A DNA stretch of 64,000 bases from Paralysiella testudinis (GCF_016894345.1 NZ_CP069798.1:1695385-1759384), one strand, 5' to 3'. Counted from the first letter of the stretch, positions 18,136 to 29,163 are shown. Notes: generated from the sequence alone by a model not told the origin. Made by a program: numbers and translations.

Positions 18136-18323
18136 CTTAGCAATACTTGTTTTCAGAAAACAGACCCGTACACCACGGTTTTATTGCCGTTGTTGTGCTT
18201 CGTTCGGCACGGCAATCCGAGCGAAGCTGAGCATTATAGCCATAAGCTGGCGATAATACAAGTTTTGCGGTGCCGATGTGATGCGGATGCTGCAAAAAAG
18301 TGATTTTGCGGTAAGAGGATGGG
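18136..18323. other. remainder of the infC-rpmI spacer
   Basis: No gene seen. With the MITE and the uptake-sequence pair at 18324 it makes the 459-bp gap between infC and rpmI, which normally form a tight operon. Confidence 0.4.
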
Positions 18324-18356
18324 TTTCAGGCAGCCTATTTAAAAGGCTGCCTGAAA
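18324..18356 (-). terminator. uptake-sequence hairpin downstream of infC
   Basis: TTTCAGGCAGCCT and AGGCTGCCTGAAA are separated by a 7-base AT-rich loop, 36 bases after the infC stop. It probably acts as a terminator, so rpmI-rplT would need its own promoter. Confidence 0.6.
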
Positions 18357-18391
18357 TGCCGACGCATCGATTCGACAAGGCTTATTGGTGT

Positions 18392-18910
18392 TTATTTTTT
18401 CTTCGGCGCAATCATCATCACCATTTGGCGGCCTTCCATTTTCGGAAACTGCTCTACGCTGCCCACTTCGGCCAAATCGGCTTCCACGCGTTTGAGCAAT
18501 TGCGCGCCCAGCTCTTGGTGGGCCATTTCGCGGCCGCGGAAGCGCAAGGTGACTTTCACCTTGTCGCCGTCTTCCAAAAAGCGGTTGATGTTGCGCATTT
18601 TGATGTTGTAGTCGCCATCATCGGTGCCGGGACGGAATTTGATTTCCTTGATTTGCACCTGTTTTTGTTTCTTTTTGGCTTCATCGCGTTTTTTGGCTTG
18701 TTCGTATTTGAATTTGCCAAAATCCATCAATTTGCACACGGGTGGCTTGGCGGTGGGGGAGATTTCCACCAAATCCACATCTTGTTCTGCGGCCATGTCC
18801 ATGGCTTCGCGCGTGGAAACCACGCCCAGTTGTTCGCCGGTTTGGCTGATTAAACGCACTTCTTTGGCGGTGATTTCACCGTTGATGCGTGCTTCACGTT
18901 CTTGAGCGAT
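18392..18910 (-). CDS. infC: translation initiation factor IF-3, non-standard ATC start
   Basis: 172 residues from an ATC codon at 18908-18910, preceded by AAGGAG with 7-base spacing. The residues after it, [20 protein letters not shown], are the conserved IF-3 N-terminus, so a downstream GTG at 18857-18859 would remove 17 conserved residues. The rest shows [20 protein letters not shown], the linker and [17 protein letters not shown]-3 keeps the 30S subunit free and checks the start codon. E. coli infC uses AUU and autoregulates through it; the same logic is likely here. It lies 20 bases after thrS. Confidence 0.93.
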   Translation of the reverse strand: MAQEREARINGEITAKEVRLISQTGEQLGVVSTREAMDMAAEQDVDLVEISPTAKPPVCKLMDFGKFKYEQAKKRDEAKKKQKQVQIKEIKFRPGTDDGDYNIKMRNINRFLEDGDKVKVTLRFRGREMAHQELGAQLLKRVEADLAEVGSVEQFPKMEGRQMVMMIAPKKK

Positions 18911-18930
18911 GACAGTACTCCTTCTTCAGA

Positions 18931-20841
18931 TTAATGTTGTAACAAGGCGATTTCTTGTTTGAGATGGGCGATAAAATCTTCTATCGGCATCTGCCCCAAG
19001 TCTTCACCGCCGCGACGGCGCACGGCAACCTTGTTTTCCTGTTTTTCTTTATCGCCCACCACCAATTGGTAGGGCAGGCGTTGCAAGCTGTGCTCGCGGA
19101 TTTTGTAGCCGATTTTTTCGTTGCGCAAATCCAAATCCACGCGGAAACCGGCGGTGGTGAGGCGCTCGGCCAAATCGCGGCAGTAGTCGGCTTGGTTTTC
19201 GGTGATGTTCATAATCACCATTTGCACTGGTGCCAGCCACAAAGGGAAAGAGCCGGCATGGTTTTCAATCAAGATGCCGATAAAGCGCTCCATCGAGCCT
19301 AAAATGGCGCGATGCAGCATTACCGGGCGGGCGCGGCCATTGTCTTCGGTAACGTATTCCGCACCAAGGCGCTCAGGCAGCACAAAATCGAGCTGTAAGG
19401 TACCGCATTGCCATGAGCGACCCAGCGCGTCTTTAATATGGTATTCCACTTTGGGGCCGTAAAACGCGCCTTCGCCGGGCAATTCTTCCCAGCTCACGCC
19501 GCAGGCAGCCAAGGCGTCGCGCAAGCCTTGCTCGGCTTTGTCCCAAGTTTCATCGCTACCGGCGCGCTTTTCCGGGCGCAACGACAGTTTTACCGCTACG
19601 TCATGGAATTCAAACTGCTGATAAATGCGCATCACCAATTGGTTAAACGCTTTGGATTCTTCAACAATTTGCGCTTCGGTACAGAAAATATGCGCATCAT
19701 CTTGCACAAAGCCGCGCACACGCATTAGGCCGTGCAGGGCGCCGGAAGGTTCGTTGCGGTGGCAAGAGCCGAATTCGGCTAGGCGCATGGGCAGGTCGCG
19801 GTAGGAGCGCAGGCCTTGGTTGAACACTTGCACGTGGCCGGGGCAGTTCATCGGTTTTACCGCATAGGTGCGTTTTTCCGATTCGGTGATGAACATGTTT
19901 TCGTGGTAGTTTTCCCAATGGCCGGATTTTTCCCACAAGCTGCGATCCATAATCATCGGGGTTTTGATTTCCTGATAACCGGCAGCGGTGAGCTCGCGGC
20001 GCATGTGCTGCTCAATGTTTTGCCACAAATTCCAGCCTTTAGGGTGCCAAAACACCATGCCCGGCGCTTCGTCTTGCAAGTGGAATAAATCCAATTGTTT
20101 GCCGAGTTTGCGGTGGTCGCGTTTTTCGGCTTCTTCCAAGCGATAGAGGTAGTCTTTCAAATCCTCTTTATTTACCCAAGCTGTGCCGTAAATACGTTGC
20201 AGCATTTCGTTGTTGCTGTCGCCGCGCCAATAGGCACCGGCCACTTTCATCAGTTTAAATACTTTTAATTTGCCGGTAGAGGGCACATGCGGGCCGCGGC
20301 ACAGGTCGGTAAAATCACCTTCGCGGTAGAGCGACAGCACTTCATCGGCGGGAATGCTCTGGATGATTTCGGCTTTGTATTTTTCGCCCAAATCCAAGAA
20401 GTATTTCACCGCATCGTCGCGGCTTAATTCAAAGCGCTCCACCGGGATATCGCGCTTCACCAGCTCAGTCATTTTGGCTTCGATGGCGCTGAGGTCTTCC
20501 GGGGTAAACGGGCGCTCGTAGGCGAAGTCGTAGTAAAAGCCGTCTTCAATGGTGGGGCCGATGGTGACTTGCGCGCCGGGGAATAGTTCCTGCACGGCAT
20601 AGGCCATCAAGTGGGCGGTAGAGTGGCGGATGATGTCTAAGCCTTCGGCATCTTTGCCGGTGATGATGGCCAAATCGGCATCAGCATCCAGCACATATGA
20701 AGTGTCCACCAGTTTGCCGTTTACCTTGCCTGCCAGCGCGGCCTTGGCCAAGCCCGTGCCGATAGAAGCCGCCACGTCGTGTACGCTGAGGGGGGCTTCA
20801 AAAGAACGGACGGAGCCGTCGGGCAGGGTGATGTGTAACAT
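18931..20841 (-). CDS. thrS: threonine--tRNA ligase
   Basis: 636 residues from ATG 20841 (GGAG five bases upstream). Domains: TGS ([20 protein letters not shown]), the editing domain with [19 protein letters not shown], the class II catalytic core with motif 2 [20 protein letters not shown], and the C-terminal anticodon-binding domain ([15 protein letters not shown] onwards). It charges tRNA-Thr and hydrolyses Ser-tRNA-Thr. First gene of the thrS-infC-rpmI-rplT-pheS-pheT-ihfA series. Confidence 0.97.
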   Translation of the reverse strand: MLHITLPDGSVRSFEAPLSVHDVAASIGTGLAKAALAGKVNGKLVDTSYVLDADADLAIITGKDAEGLDIIRHSTAHLMAYAVQELFPGAQVTIGPTIEDGFYYDFAYERPFTPEDLSAIEAKMTELVKRDIPVERFELSRDDAVKYFLDLGEKYKAEIIQSIPADEVLSLYREGDFTDLCRGPHVPSTGKLKVFKLMKVAGAYWRGDSNNEMLQRIYGTAWVNKEDLKDYLYRLEEAEKRDHRKLGKQLDLFHLQDEAPGMVFWHPKGWNLWQNIEQHMRRELTAAGYQEIKTPMIMDRSLWEKSGHWENYHENMFITESEKRTYAVKPMNCPGHVQVFNQGLRSYRDLPMRLAEFGSCHRNEPSGALHGLMRVRGFVQDDAHIFCTEAQIVEESKAFNQLVMRIYQQFEFHDVAVKLSLRPEKRAGSDETWDKAEQGLRDALAACGVSWEELPGEGAFYGPKVEYHIKDALGRSWQCGTLQLDFVLPERLGAEYVTEDNGRARPVMLHRAILGSMERFIGILIENHAGSFPLWLAPVQMVIMNITENQADYCRDLAERLTTAGFRVDLDLRNEKIGYKIREHSLQRLPYQLVVGDKEKQENKVAVRRRGGEDLGQMPIEDFIAHLKQEIALLQH

Positions 20842-20892
20842 GCAAACTCCAAATAAATCCAAAAACGGGCAAACAGGCTGCCTGAACAGCAA

Positions 20893-20934
20893 AAACAACA
20901 AAAGCTGCGATTGCACCGCATGCTTTTGTTGTTT
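20893..20934 (-). terminator. terminator of tRNA-Val
   Basis: AAACAACAAAAGC and GCTTTTGTTGTTT form a 13-bp stem around a 16-base loop, ten bases after the tRNA 3' end on the minus strand. A T-rich tract follows. Confidence 0.7.
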
Positions 20935-20943
20935 AAACAAAGG

Positions 20944-21020
20944 TGGTAGGCATAATTGGATTCGAACCAACGACCCCCACCATGTCAAGGTGGTGCTCTA
21001 ACCAACTGAGCTATATGCCT
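20944..21020 (-). tRNA. tRNA-Val (anticodon GAC)
   Basis: A complete 77-nt cloverleaf: acceptor AGGCATA/TATGCCT, anticodon stem CCACC/GGTGG around TTGACAT (anticodon GAC), T-arm GGTTCGAATCC and encoded CCA. It lies upstream of thrS on the same strand. Confidence 0.95.
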
Positions 21021-21168
21021 GCGCAAAGGCAGTATTTTAGCTGATGCGCCGCTATCTTGGCAAGCAGACAGGGCAGCGGCAACGGGGTTCAGGCAGCCAA
21101 AAACGGCGCTTTGGGCTATAATCGCGCCCTGCAAGCCATAAATGAAAAATAATGTGGATATTGGCTTA
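21021..21168. promoter_or_regulatory. spacer with a possible tgt promoter
   Basis: A TATAAT at 21117-21122 is a good -10 box facing tgt, but no convincing -35 is seen at the right distance. The same spacer should contain the tRNA-Val promoter on the other strand. An uptake-sequence half lies at about 21090. Confidence 0.35.
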
Positions 21169-21327
21169 GAGCCTGTTCACAATCTTTTATTGTGCTGTTT
21201 TCAGCACATAAACAGGCACATGCTGCGTTAAAAATGCGCACCAAAGCGGGCTTTGGCTGTGCTTTTTGCCTTGCCTGCACCCGTTTCTGCACTAAAATCC
21301 GCTACAAAAAAGACCGTGAACAGGCTC
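21169..21327. mobile_element. MITE-like element, copy 2
   Basis: 159 bp with 12-bp perfect ends GAGCCTGTTCAC and GTGAACAGGCTC, flanked by TTA on both sides (possible target duplication). Non-coding. It is the same family and orientation as 17981-18135. It sits between the putative promoter and the start of tgt and so would be transcribed as part of its leader. Confidence 0.75.
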
Positions 21328-21350
21328 TTAATGCGCCAAACCCAAATTGA

Positions 21351-22502
<1,152 letters not shown>

Positions 22503-22513
22503 GAGTAAGCATT

Positions 22514-22936
22514 ATGGCATTTACTATTCTGGGTTTGGATCATGTGCTGCTGCGCATCGAAAACAAAGAAACCATGCTTGATTTTTACCTCAATGTGCTT
22601 GGCTGTACCCAAGAGCGGCAGCTGGACAATTTGGGTTTGATTCAGCTGCGTGCGGGCGCATCGTTGATTGACTTGGTGCCGACAACTTCGCCGCTGGGGC
22701 AAAACGGCCGCGGCGTGCCGCTGCAACAGCACGCCAACTTGGATCATCTGTGCCTGCGCATAGAGCCTTTTGACGAAGCCGCCATCCGCGCCCATTTTGC
22801 TCAGCACGGCTATGATATCGAAGCATCGGCAGTGCGCTACGGAGCCGACGGCTTCGGGCCGTCGATTTATGTGTACGACCCGGAAGGCAATACCGTGGAG
22901 CTGAAAGGCCCGCCCTTGGCGCAGCAAGCAGAGTAA
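22514..22936 (+). CDS. VOC family (glyoxalase/dioxygenase-like) protein
   Basis: 140 residues forming two beta-alpha-beta-beta-beta modules: LGLDHVLLRIENKETMLDFY, a central HANLDHLCLRIEPFD and YVYDPEGNTVELKG. The metal ligands H, H and E fit the vicinal-oxygen-chelate fold. The substrate cannot be told. It starts 11 bases after tgt with AGGAG upstream, so it is co-transcribed with it. Confidence 0.85.
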   Translation: MAFTILGLDHVLLRIENKETMLDFYLNVLGCTQERQLDNLGLIQLRAGASLIDLVPTTSPLGQNGRGVPLQQHANLDHLCLRIEPFDEAAIRAHFAQHGYDIEASAVRYGADGFGPSIYVYDPEGNTVELKGPPLAQQAE

Positions 22937-22976
22937 TGCTTGCAAGGTCTATTTGAAATTATGCACTGGTTTGCGC

Positions 22977-23014
22977 AAGGCTGCCTGAAAGACAAAAAAC
23001 CTTCAGGCAGCCTT
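22977..23014 (+). terminator. uptake-sequence hairpin after the VOC gene
   Basis: AAGGCTGCCTGAA and TTCAGGCAGCCTT make a 13-bp stem with a 12-base loop. Confidence 0.7.
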
Positions 23015-23061
23015 GTTATCCCATTTGTCATTCAATTCCATACGAATAAAGGAACCCATCG

Positions 23062-24444
23062 ATGAACAACAAAACCTGGTCCGGCCGTTTTAACGAACCG
23101 GTAAGCGAATTGGTGAAGCAATACACCGGCTCGATTGATTTCGACCAACGGCTGGCCAAGTGGGATATTCAAGGCTCGCTGGCACATGCGCAGATGTTGC
23201 ACGAAGCTGGTTTGTTGAGTGCCGAAGATGTGGCGGCGATTAAGCAGGGCATGGCCGAGATTGAGGCCGAAATCAAAGCCGGACAAATGGCGTGGTCGCT
23301 CGATTTGGAAGACGTGCACATGAACATTGAGCGGCGGCTCACCGATAAAATCGGCGATGCGGGCAAACGCCTGCACACCGGCCGCAGCCGCAACGACCAA
23401 GTGGCCACCGACATCCGCCTGTGGCTGCGCGATGAAATCAGCACCATCCAAAACCTGATTCAGGCGCTTCAGGCAGCCTTGGTAGATTTAGCCGATGCCA
23501 ATGCCGATGTGGTGATGCCCGGCTTTACCCATCTTCAGGTAGCCCAGCCGGTGAGCTTCGGCCACCATATGCTGGCTTATGTGGAAATGCTGGGGCGCGA
23601 TTTCGAGCGCATGGCCGACTGTCGCGGCCGCGTAAACCGCATGCCTTTGGGGGCGGCGGCATTGGCGGGCACTACTTATCCGATTCAGCGTGAAACCACC
23701 GCCCACCTATTGGGTTTTGAGGCCATTTGCCAAAATTCGCTCGATGCCGTGTCGGATCGCGACTTTGCCATTGAATTTACCGCCGCGGCCAGTTTGGTGA
23801 TGCTGCACCTGTCGCGCTTATCGGAAGAATTAATTGTGTGGATGAGCCCGCGTTTCGGCTTTATCGACATTGCCGACCGCTTTTGCACCGGCTCTTCCAT
23901 CATGCCGCAAAAGAAAAACCCCGATGTGCCCGAGCTTGTGCGCGGCAAATCCGGCCGTGTTATCGGCCATTTAATGGGCTTAATTACTTTGATGAAATCG
24001 CAGCCTTTGGCCTACAACAAAGACAACCAAGAAGACAAAGAGCCGCTGTTCGACACTGTAGACACCTTAATCGACACCTTGCGCATTTATGCCGACATGA
24101 TGCGCGGCGTTACCGTGAAGCCGGAAAACATGCGCGCTGCCGTGCTGCAAGGCTTTGCCACCGCCACCGATTTGGCCGATTATCTGGTGAAAAAAGGCCT
24201 GCCGTTTCGCGACAGCCACGAAGTGGTGGCATTGGCGGTGCGCCATGCCGACAGCCTGAATGTGGATTTAAGCGATTTGCCGCTGCAAGCCCTGCAAACC
24301 TTTTCCGGCCTGATTGATGCCGATGTGTACGAAGTGCTCACCCCCGAAGGCAGCCTCAATGCACGCAACCACTTGGGCGGCACCGCGCCGGCGCAAGTGC
24401 GGGCGCAAGTGGCGCGTTGGCGCCAGTTATTGCAGGCACAATAA
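23062..24444 (+). CDS. argH: argininosuccinate lyase
   Basis: 460 residues. Starts [31 protein letters not shown] and the fumarase-superfamily signature [12 protein letters not shown] are intact, including the catalytic serine loop. It splits argininosuccinate to arginine and fumarate, the last step of arginine synthesis. AAAGGA lies eight bases before the ATG. Bounded by uptake-sequence terminators on both sides, so it is a single-gene unit. Confidence 0.97.
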   Translation: MNNKTWSGRFNEPVSELVKQYTGSIDFDQRLAKWDIQGSLAHAQMLHEAGLLSAEDVAAIKQGMAEIEAEIKAGQMAWSLDLEDVHMNIERRLTDKIGDAGKRLHTGRSRNDQVATDIRLWLRDEISTIQNLIQALQAALVDLADANADVVMPGFTHLQVAQPVSFGHHMLAYVEMLGRDFERMADCRGRVNRMPLGAAALAGTTYPIQRETTAHLLGFEAICQNSLDAVSDRDFAIEFTAAASLVMLHLSRLSEELIVWMSPRFGFIDIADRFCTGSSIMPQKKNPDVPELVRGKSGRVIGHLMGLITLMKSQPLAYNKDNQEDKEPLFDTVDTLIDTLRIYADMMRGVTVKPENMRAAVLQGFATATDLADYLVKKGLPFRDSHEVVALAVRHADSLNVDLSDLPLQALQTFSGLIDADVYEVLTPEGSLNARNHLGGTAPAQVRAQVARWRQLLQAQ

Positions 24445-24450
24445 CACAGC

Positions 24451-24494
24451 AAAGGCTGCCTGAAACGGTATTCAAACGTTTTCAGGCAGCCTTT
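24451..24494 (+). terminator. uptake-sequence hairpin after argH
   Basis: AAAGGCTGCCTGAAA and TTTCAGGCAGCCTTT form a 15-bp stem with a 14-base loop and a GT-rich tail. Confidence 0.75.
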
Positions 24495-24496
24495 GG

Positions 24497-24524
24497 TTGT
24501 GTTTTGTGATGATTTTGTTATAGT
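24497..24524 (+). promoter_or_regulatory. candidate promoter for the Ala-rich lipoprotein gene
   Basis: TTGTGT (-35) and TATAGT (-10) are 16 bases apart, about 40 bases before the start codon at 24566. Confidence 0.4.
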
Positions 24525-24565
24525 GTGTTGGTGTTTTTGTTCTATTTACTTAAAAGGGAGCAGTC

Positions 24566-25978
24566 GTGAAAACCTCTATTCGACTACTGGCCATGGCCAC
24601 CTCGGCTTTGGTGCTGGGTGCATGCAGCAGCATCGGCAATAAAAGCGCCGATGAAATGGTGCGCTACGCGGTGCAGCACAATCTTACCCGCGATAATCAA
24701 TACAACTTTGAAGGTAAGATGTTTGTGCAGGAAGTGGATGTGCCTGCGGCGCAAGCAGCTTCGGCGGCACTGGCGGATACGGCGGTGGCCGCAGTGGCCA
24801 AATGTATCGGCGGAGGGGATGAATGTACTGAAGGCACCGCATCTGCAAATGCTGCCGCTGCAAATGCCGCCGCCGCTGTTGATGCAGCCAGTGCCGCTGC
24901 TGATGCAGCCACTGCCGCCGCCGCTGCTGATGCAGCCACTGCGGCCGCAGCAGCAGTGGCCGTTGCTGAAGATACCACAGTTGCCGAAACAGAGCCGGTG
25001 GTGTCTGCAGAGAAAAAAACCGAATACAGCCAATGGATGCGCCACTGGATGCGCAGCGTATCAGTGCCGTATACCGGTGCCGTGGATTTGCCGGCGGGTA
25101 AAATCGAGCTGATTCCTGAATTACGCTACGATACGCGCAATGCCATGGTGTCGATAAAATTACCAATGCAAATAAATATCAACGATTTGTCCTTATTGGC
25201 GGATCCGGCTGCTGTGGCGCCGTTTGTGGATATGTTTGCTTCCGACTCCAGTATGCAGCCTTTGGGCGATAAGCTGGTGCGGGTAGGGCTGCCTGAAGAG
25301 TGGCGCAAGCACATTCCGATGCAAAGCATTTTGGCTGCGGTACCCAAAGCGCTTGATGATGGTTATGCGGCCTTAGACAAGCAGGCTTATCAAAAGCTGG
25401 ATATGGATGAGGATGGCCGCAAAGTGGGCGCCCGTTACCGGGTGGGTCTGGATACCACGCTGAAACAAAGCAATCAATTGGCTGCGGCCATGATGGAAAG
25501 CCTGCGCAGCCAATTGGCGGAAACGGCCAAAAACAACCCGCAAGCCGGCATCAGTGCCGAAGATTATAAAAACACCATAGAAGCCTTGGCTTGGTTTGCC
25601 AAGTTATATGCCAAGCCCGGCGATACCGAAATGGAACAGATATTGGGCGCCATGAAAACCCATACCGATTTCTATTTGGATGGCCGTGGTCGTATTGTGG
25701 CCATGCGCCAAAATATGACTTTCCCGCCATTACTCAGTGTGCTGATGGACAGTGAGAAAAATTATCAAGTGACTAGCTGGTGGCGCCTGAACTATACCGG
25801 CAAACCCACGTTTACCTTGCATGCTACCCCGCAAAATACACAAAATTTGACGCAGATTTTTCCGTATTTAGGCACTTTAATGGGTGTAGAGCACAAGCCC
25901 GCTACGCCTTCGGAACAGGTGCAAGCCTTGCAAGATTTGGAATATGAGCTCGAAGGGGTTACGGTAACGGTGGAATAA
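24566..25978 (+). CDS. lipoprotein with an alanine-rich low-complexity segment
   Basis: 470 residues. A lipobox L-G-A-C places the acylated cysteine at residue 20. Residues about 60-145 are dominated by Ala with repeated DAATAAAA and DAASAAAD units, built on near-identical GCTGATGCAGCC DNA repeats. The remaining 320 residues are ordinary globular sequence without a domain I know. GGGAG stands a few bases before the start. Probably outer-membrane anchored. The repeat could change copy number between strains. Confidence 0.75.
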   Translation: MKTSIRLLAMATSALVLGACSSIGNKSADEMVRYAVQHNLTRDNQYNFEGKMFVQEVDVPAAQAASAALADTAVAAVAKCIGGGDECTEGTASANAAAANAAAAVDAASAAADAATAAAAADAATAAAAAVAVAEDTTVAETEPVVSAEKKTEYSQWMRHWMRSVSVPYTGAVDLPAGKIELIPELRYDTRNAMVSIKLPMQININDLSLLADPAAVAPFVDMFASDSSMQPLGDKLVRVGLPEEWRKHIPMQSILAAVPKALDDGYAALDKQAYQKLDMDEDGRKVGARYRVGLDTTLKQSNQLAAAMMESLRSQLAETAKNNPQAGISAEDYKNTIEALAWFAKLYAKPGDTEMEQILGAMKTHTDFYLDGRGRIVAMRQNMTFPPLLSVLMDSEKNYQVTSWWRLNYTGKPTFTLHATPQNTQNLTQIFPYLGTLMGVEHKPATPSEQVQALQDLEYELEGVTVTVE

Positions 25979-26008
25979 GCCGGTTTGCCGATGGCTTCTT
26001 TAAGCTAC

Positions 26009-26031
26009 AAGCCCCGCTTTTAGCGGGGCTT
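26009..26031 (+). terminator. terminator after the Ala-rich lipoprotein gene
   Basis: AAGCCCCGC and GCGGGGCTT form a 9-bp GC-rich stem with a 5-base loop and a T-containing tail. Confidence 0.75.
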
Positions 26032-26060
26032 TGTTATTGGCTTTTCAGGCAGCCAAAATG

Positions 26061-26855
26061 CTACACATGCCGTGCCGAGGCCGGGCGCAGTTCTTTAATA
26101 ATGTTGCGTTGCGGCGTGAGGGTGGCGCTGAGCGGCAGGTGGTCGGACAAATGCTGCCACGGTGCGCCGCGATGGCTGCGGGTGGCCACAATATCCAAGT
26201 GGCGGGTGTAGATGCGGTCGAGGCTGAGCACCGGCAGGCGGGCAGGAAAGGTTTTCGGGCGGCTGCCCTGGCTGGCGAATACTTCGTTTAAGCCCAAGTT
26301 TTCGCCCAGGTTTTCACAAGAGCGGTGGCGCCAGTCGTTAAAATCACCGGCCAAAATCAGCGGGCTGTCGGGGTGGATGTGTTCGTTTACGTAGTCGTAA
26401 ATGGCTTGGTATTGCTTGATGCGATCCGGCTCGCGCAGATTAAGGTGGGCGCACAAACACACTAAAGGCAAATCCCAACTGTCGGGCTGGATTTCGCAAT
26501 GCAGCACGCCGCGCTGCTCCAATTTGTTTACGCTGATATTGACATTGTTTTTGGTGGCAATGGGCAAATGGCTCAAAATGGCGTTGCCGTGGTGGCGCTG
26601 GGCAAATTCGGCATTTTTGCCGTAACTGCGGTGATGGTAGGTGAGCGCTTCGCCCAATACTTCGTGATGCGGCGCGTGTGGAAAGTCGGCCAATTTTTGC
26701 GCCCGGCGCAGGTTTTCGCCTTGCACTTCCTGCAAAAACAACACATCGGCCGACAATTGGCGCAAGGCATCGGCCATTTGGCTCAGCTGTACGCGCTGGT
26801 TGAGCGCAGACATGCCTTTGTGCATATTGTAGGTGGCTACGGTAATGCTGTTCAT
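26061..26855 (-). CDS. endonuclease/exonuclease/phosphatase family protein
   Basis: 264 residues from ATG 26855; the frame is open further upstream but that part lies over the nudB gene. Motifs of the EEP superfamily occur in order: ATYNMHKGM near the start, LFLQEVQGEN, AGDFNDWRH near residue 170 and LSDHLPLSATL at the end, giving the N, E, D-x-N and S-D-H catalytic set. Substrate unknown; DNA, sphingolipid and phosphoinositide enzymes share this fold. It starts 16 bases after the nudB stop. Confidence 0.87.
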   Translation of the reverse strand: MNSITVATYNMHKGMSALNQRVQLSQMADALRQLSADVLFLQEVQGENLRRAQKLADFPHAPHHEVLGEALTYHHRSYGKNAEFAQRHHGNAILSHLPIATKNNVNISVNKLEQRGVLHCEIQPDSWDLPLVCLCAHLNLREPDRIKQYQAIYDYVNEHIHPDSPLILAGDFNDWRHRSCENLGENLGLNEVFASQGSRPKTFPARLPVLSLDRIYTRHLDIVATRSHRGAPWQHLSDHLPLSATLTPQRNIIKELRPASARHV

Positions 26856-26871
26856 GGTGGTGTTTCCTTGG

Positions 26872-27342
26872 CTAAAGTGGCCAATACTGGGGCAAGGCCA
26901 GCAGCGCATCGCGATTAGAAGGCGAAAATACTTTGGCCGCAGCGGTGGGCAAATCATACCAGCCCCAAGCGATGTGCTCCTTGGCCGCCAAGCAAATGGC
27001 GCTGTTGGCGGGCACTTGCAGTGAAAACACATGCTCGGTGTTGCGGGTGACGCCCGGTGCATAGCGGTGGCGCCAGTGGGCGTAGATTTCGTATTCGCTG
27101 CTGTGCTGCCAATCGTATAAGGCCTGTGTTGCCGTTTGTTGCAAACCGGTTTCTTCGCCCACTTCGCGCAAGGCTGCCTGAAACGGGGTTTCGCCTGCTT
27201 CTAGGCTGCCGGTTACCGATTGCCAGAATCCGGGGCGATCGGCACGTTCCAATAACAATATCCGTCCATCCGTGCCATAAATCAATACCAATACCGAAAC
27301 AGGTTGTTTATAAGCCGCGGTTGGGGCGGTGCTATTTATCAT
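26872..27342 (-). CDS. nudB: dihydroneopterin triphosphate diphosphatase (Nudix)
   Basis: 156 residues from ATG 27342, which overlaps the end of the MscS-type gene. A complete Nudix box GSLEAGETPFQAALREVGEE-TGL is present at about residues 46-68. The start KQPVSVLVLIYGTDGRILLL and the WRHRYAPGVTRNTEHVFSL part match NudB, which removes pyrophosphate from dihydroneopterin triphosphate in folate synthesis. Assignment to NudB rather than another Nudix hydrolase is likely but not certain. Confidence 0.85.
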   Translation of the reverse strand: MINSTAPTAAYKQPVSVLVLIYGTDGRILLLERADRPGFWQSVTGSLEAGETPFQAALREVGEETGLQQTATQALYDWQHSSEYEIYAHWRHRYAPGVTRNTEHVFSLQVPANSAICLAAKEHIAWGWYDLPTAAAKVFSPSNRDALLALPQYWPL

Positions 27343-28831
27343 TGGCACCACCGTCTTGCTCGGAGCTGTCAACGGCGTCGGCCCCGGCGCTGGCCGGTTC
27401 GTTGGACCGGGTGTTTTGCCGCGTAAGCTGTGCTGCCGCTTGCAATGAAGCGGCTGCTACATTGTTGTCTTCGGCATCGTTCAGAATACGCACTTCGCGC
27501 TGCGGGAAGGGGAATTCAATGCCTTCTTCGTTAAAGCGGCGCCAAATATCCAGCAAAATGGCCGAATTCAGCCCCAAAAAGCCGTTTTCGGGGTCATTCA
27601 CCCAAAAACCCAGCCGCAAATTGATGCCAGAGTCGGCAAAGCCAACCAAAAAGCTGTTGGGCGCCGGGTCGGCGGCCACGCGCTCCTGCCGAGCCGCCAC
27701 GGTTGTCATGATGTCCAGTGCCTGTGGCAAATCGGTGGCGTAGGCTACCTGAACATCCAGGCTGGTCCATAAGGACTTGCCGGTGTAGGACTCATTAATC
27801 ACGGTAGAGGAAATAAAATTGTCGTTCGGCACCAGCGCTTCGGCACCACCGGCGCTGCGCAAAACCACAAAGCGGGAAGTGATCTTGGTGACATAGCCGG
27901 TGAAGTCGTTTACGGTGAGGCGGTCGCCCAAGCGGATGGAGCGGTCGGACAAAATAATAAAGCCGGAAATATAATTACTGGCGATTTTCTGCAAGCCGAT
28001 ACCCAAGCCCACACCCAAGGCGCCGCCAAATACCGACAATACGGTTAAGTCGATGCCCACCATCGGTAAAGCGGCGAGCACGGCAATGGTAACCAGTAAA
28101 GTTTTAACGATTTTCGACAGTACCAGCCGCAAATTCAAATCGAGCCGCTGCACCTGCATCAGTCGGTTGTCTAGCAGTTGCGCCACCCATAAAGCCACCA
28201 CCACCACCACGCACACCGACAGCAAGCCGGTGAGGATGGTGTAGACCGAAATTTTGCTCGAACCCAGCGGGATGACCATGCTTTTTAACACATTAATAAT
28301 GAATGCATCCAAGCCGGTAAGCCACAACACAAAAACCACCCACAACACCGCCGCCAAGCTGCGCTCTAGCTGGCTGCTGAAGCGGCCATTGGGAATAACG
28401 GCATGCAAAACCGCCAGCACAAAGCGGATGGCAATCATCCAGCGCGCGGCCATCACCAGCAATTGCAACCACAATTCGCGATGGCCGGTGGCCTTCCAGA
28501 GATACATGGCGGCGACTGCGGCCAACAATAGCAATACCGGCCACAAAATGCGCTGGATCAAATGGCGGATAAATTGGCGCTTGCCGCTGATATCGCCCTG
28601 ATGGCGGCGGCGCATGATTAGGCGGCTAAGCCAGAATGTCAGCAACATCAAGCCCGCGCATAAGGCCAATTCCAGCAGGCCGCTGGTGGTATTGAAACTG
28701 CGCTCCACTAGGCGGGCAGTAAATTCCTGCCGGGTAAACAGATTGCTGAAAAACGACATGACATCGGAGTGAGTGGTGTCAATAAGCGCTTGGCTGCTGT
28801 CGGCCAGCTTGTCAATGGTAGATGAAGCCAT
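27332..28831 (-). CDS. MscS family mechanosensitive ion channel
   Basis: 499 residues, larger than E. coli MscS (286). About five membrane segments precede the pore helix: VFGGALGVGLGIGLQKIASN is the Gly/Ala-rich TM3 equivalent, followed by the beta domain SDRSIRLGDRLTVNDFTGYV. A disordered acidic C-terminus (NEPASAGADAVDSSEQDGG) ends the protein. It should act as an osmotic-shock release valve in the inner membrane. First gene of a unit with nudB and the EEP gene. Confidence 0.9.
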   Translation of the reverse strand: MASSTIDKLADSSQALIDTTHSDVMSFFSNLFTRQEFTARLVERSFNTTSGLLELALCAGLMLLTFWLSRLIMRRRHQGDISGKRQFIRHLIQRILWPVLLLLAAVAAMYLWKATGHRELWLQLLVMAARWMIAIRFVLAVLHAVIPNGRFSSQLERSLAAVLWVVFVLWLTGLDAFIINVLKSMVIPLGSSKISVYTILTGLLSVCVVVVVALWVAQLLDNRLMQVQRLDLNLRLVLSKIVKTLLVTIAVLAALPMVGIDLTVLSVFGGALGVGLGIGLQKIASNYISGFIILSDRSIRLGDRLTVNDFTGYVTKITSRFVVLRSAGGAEALVPNDNFISSTVINESYTGKSLWTSLDVQVAYATDLPQALDIMTTVAARQERVAADPAPNSFLVGFADSGINLRLGFWVNDPENGFLGLNSAILLDIWRRFNEEGIEFPFPQREVRILNDAEDNNVAAASLQAAAQLTRQNTRSNEPASAGADAVDSSEQDGGANDK

Positions 28832-29163
28832 AAGTATTCTTTATATCAATCAGTAAGTAGCAACGAAAGTTGGCTCTGTGCAGGCGCTTGCAGAGCGCCT
28901 TGGATTAGCGGTAATGGTGTTTTGTTGCAAGGCTGCCTGAATTTTAGGCTAAAAAAGCCACGGCCAGCGCCCAATCAAGCCGAAATAGTAAGAAAAAAAC
29001 CGCTGTCCCACAAGCCAGCATAGGTTAAAAGCGGTTAATCACGGCAATAGGGATTTTATAAAATCTTGTTTGATACTGAAAACAAGGCTATAATGCCGAG
29101 TTTTCCAACCTTGCCTTTTACTGTACGCATGGTAAAAGGATTGATTAGCCACAAGGAGTACAC
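28832..29163 (+). promoter_or_regulatory. divergent spacer with the rpsF promoter
   Basis: TTGTTT at 29066-29071 and TATAAT at 29089-29094 are exactly 17 bases apart and about 70 bases before rpsF, a strong sigma-70 promoter. An AGGCTGCCTGAA uptake sequence lies at 28930. The remaining bases show no gene. Confidence 0.7.

Noticed and set aside
24830..24960. Ala-rich coding repeats as a CRISPR-like array
   Set aside because: The repeats are in frame within a lipoprotein gene and vary by codon.
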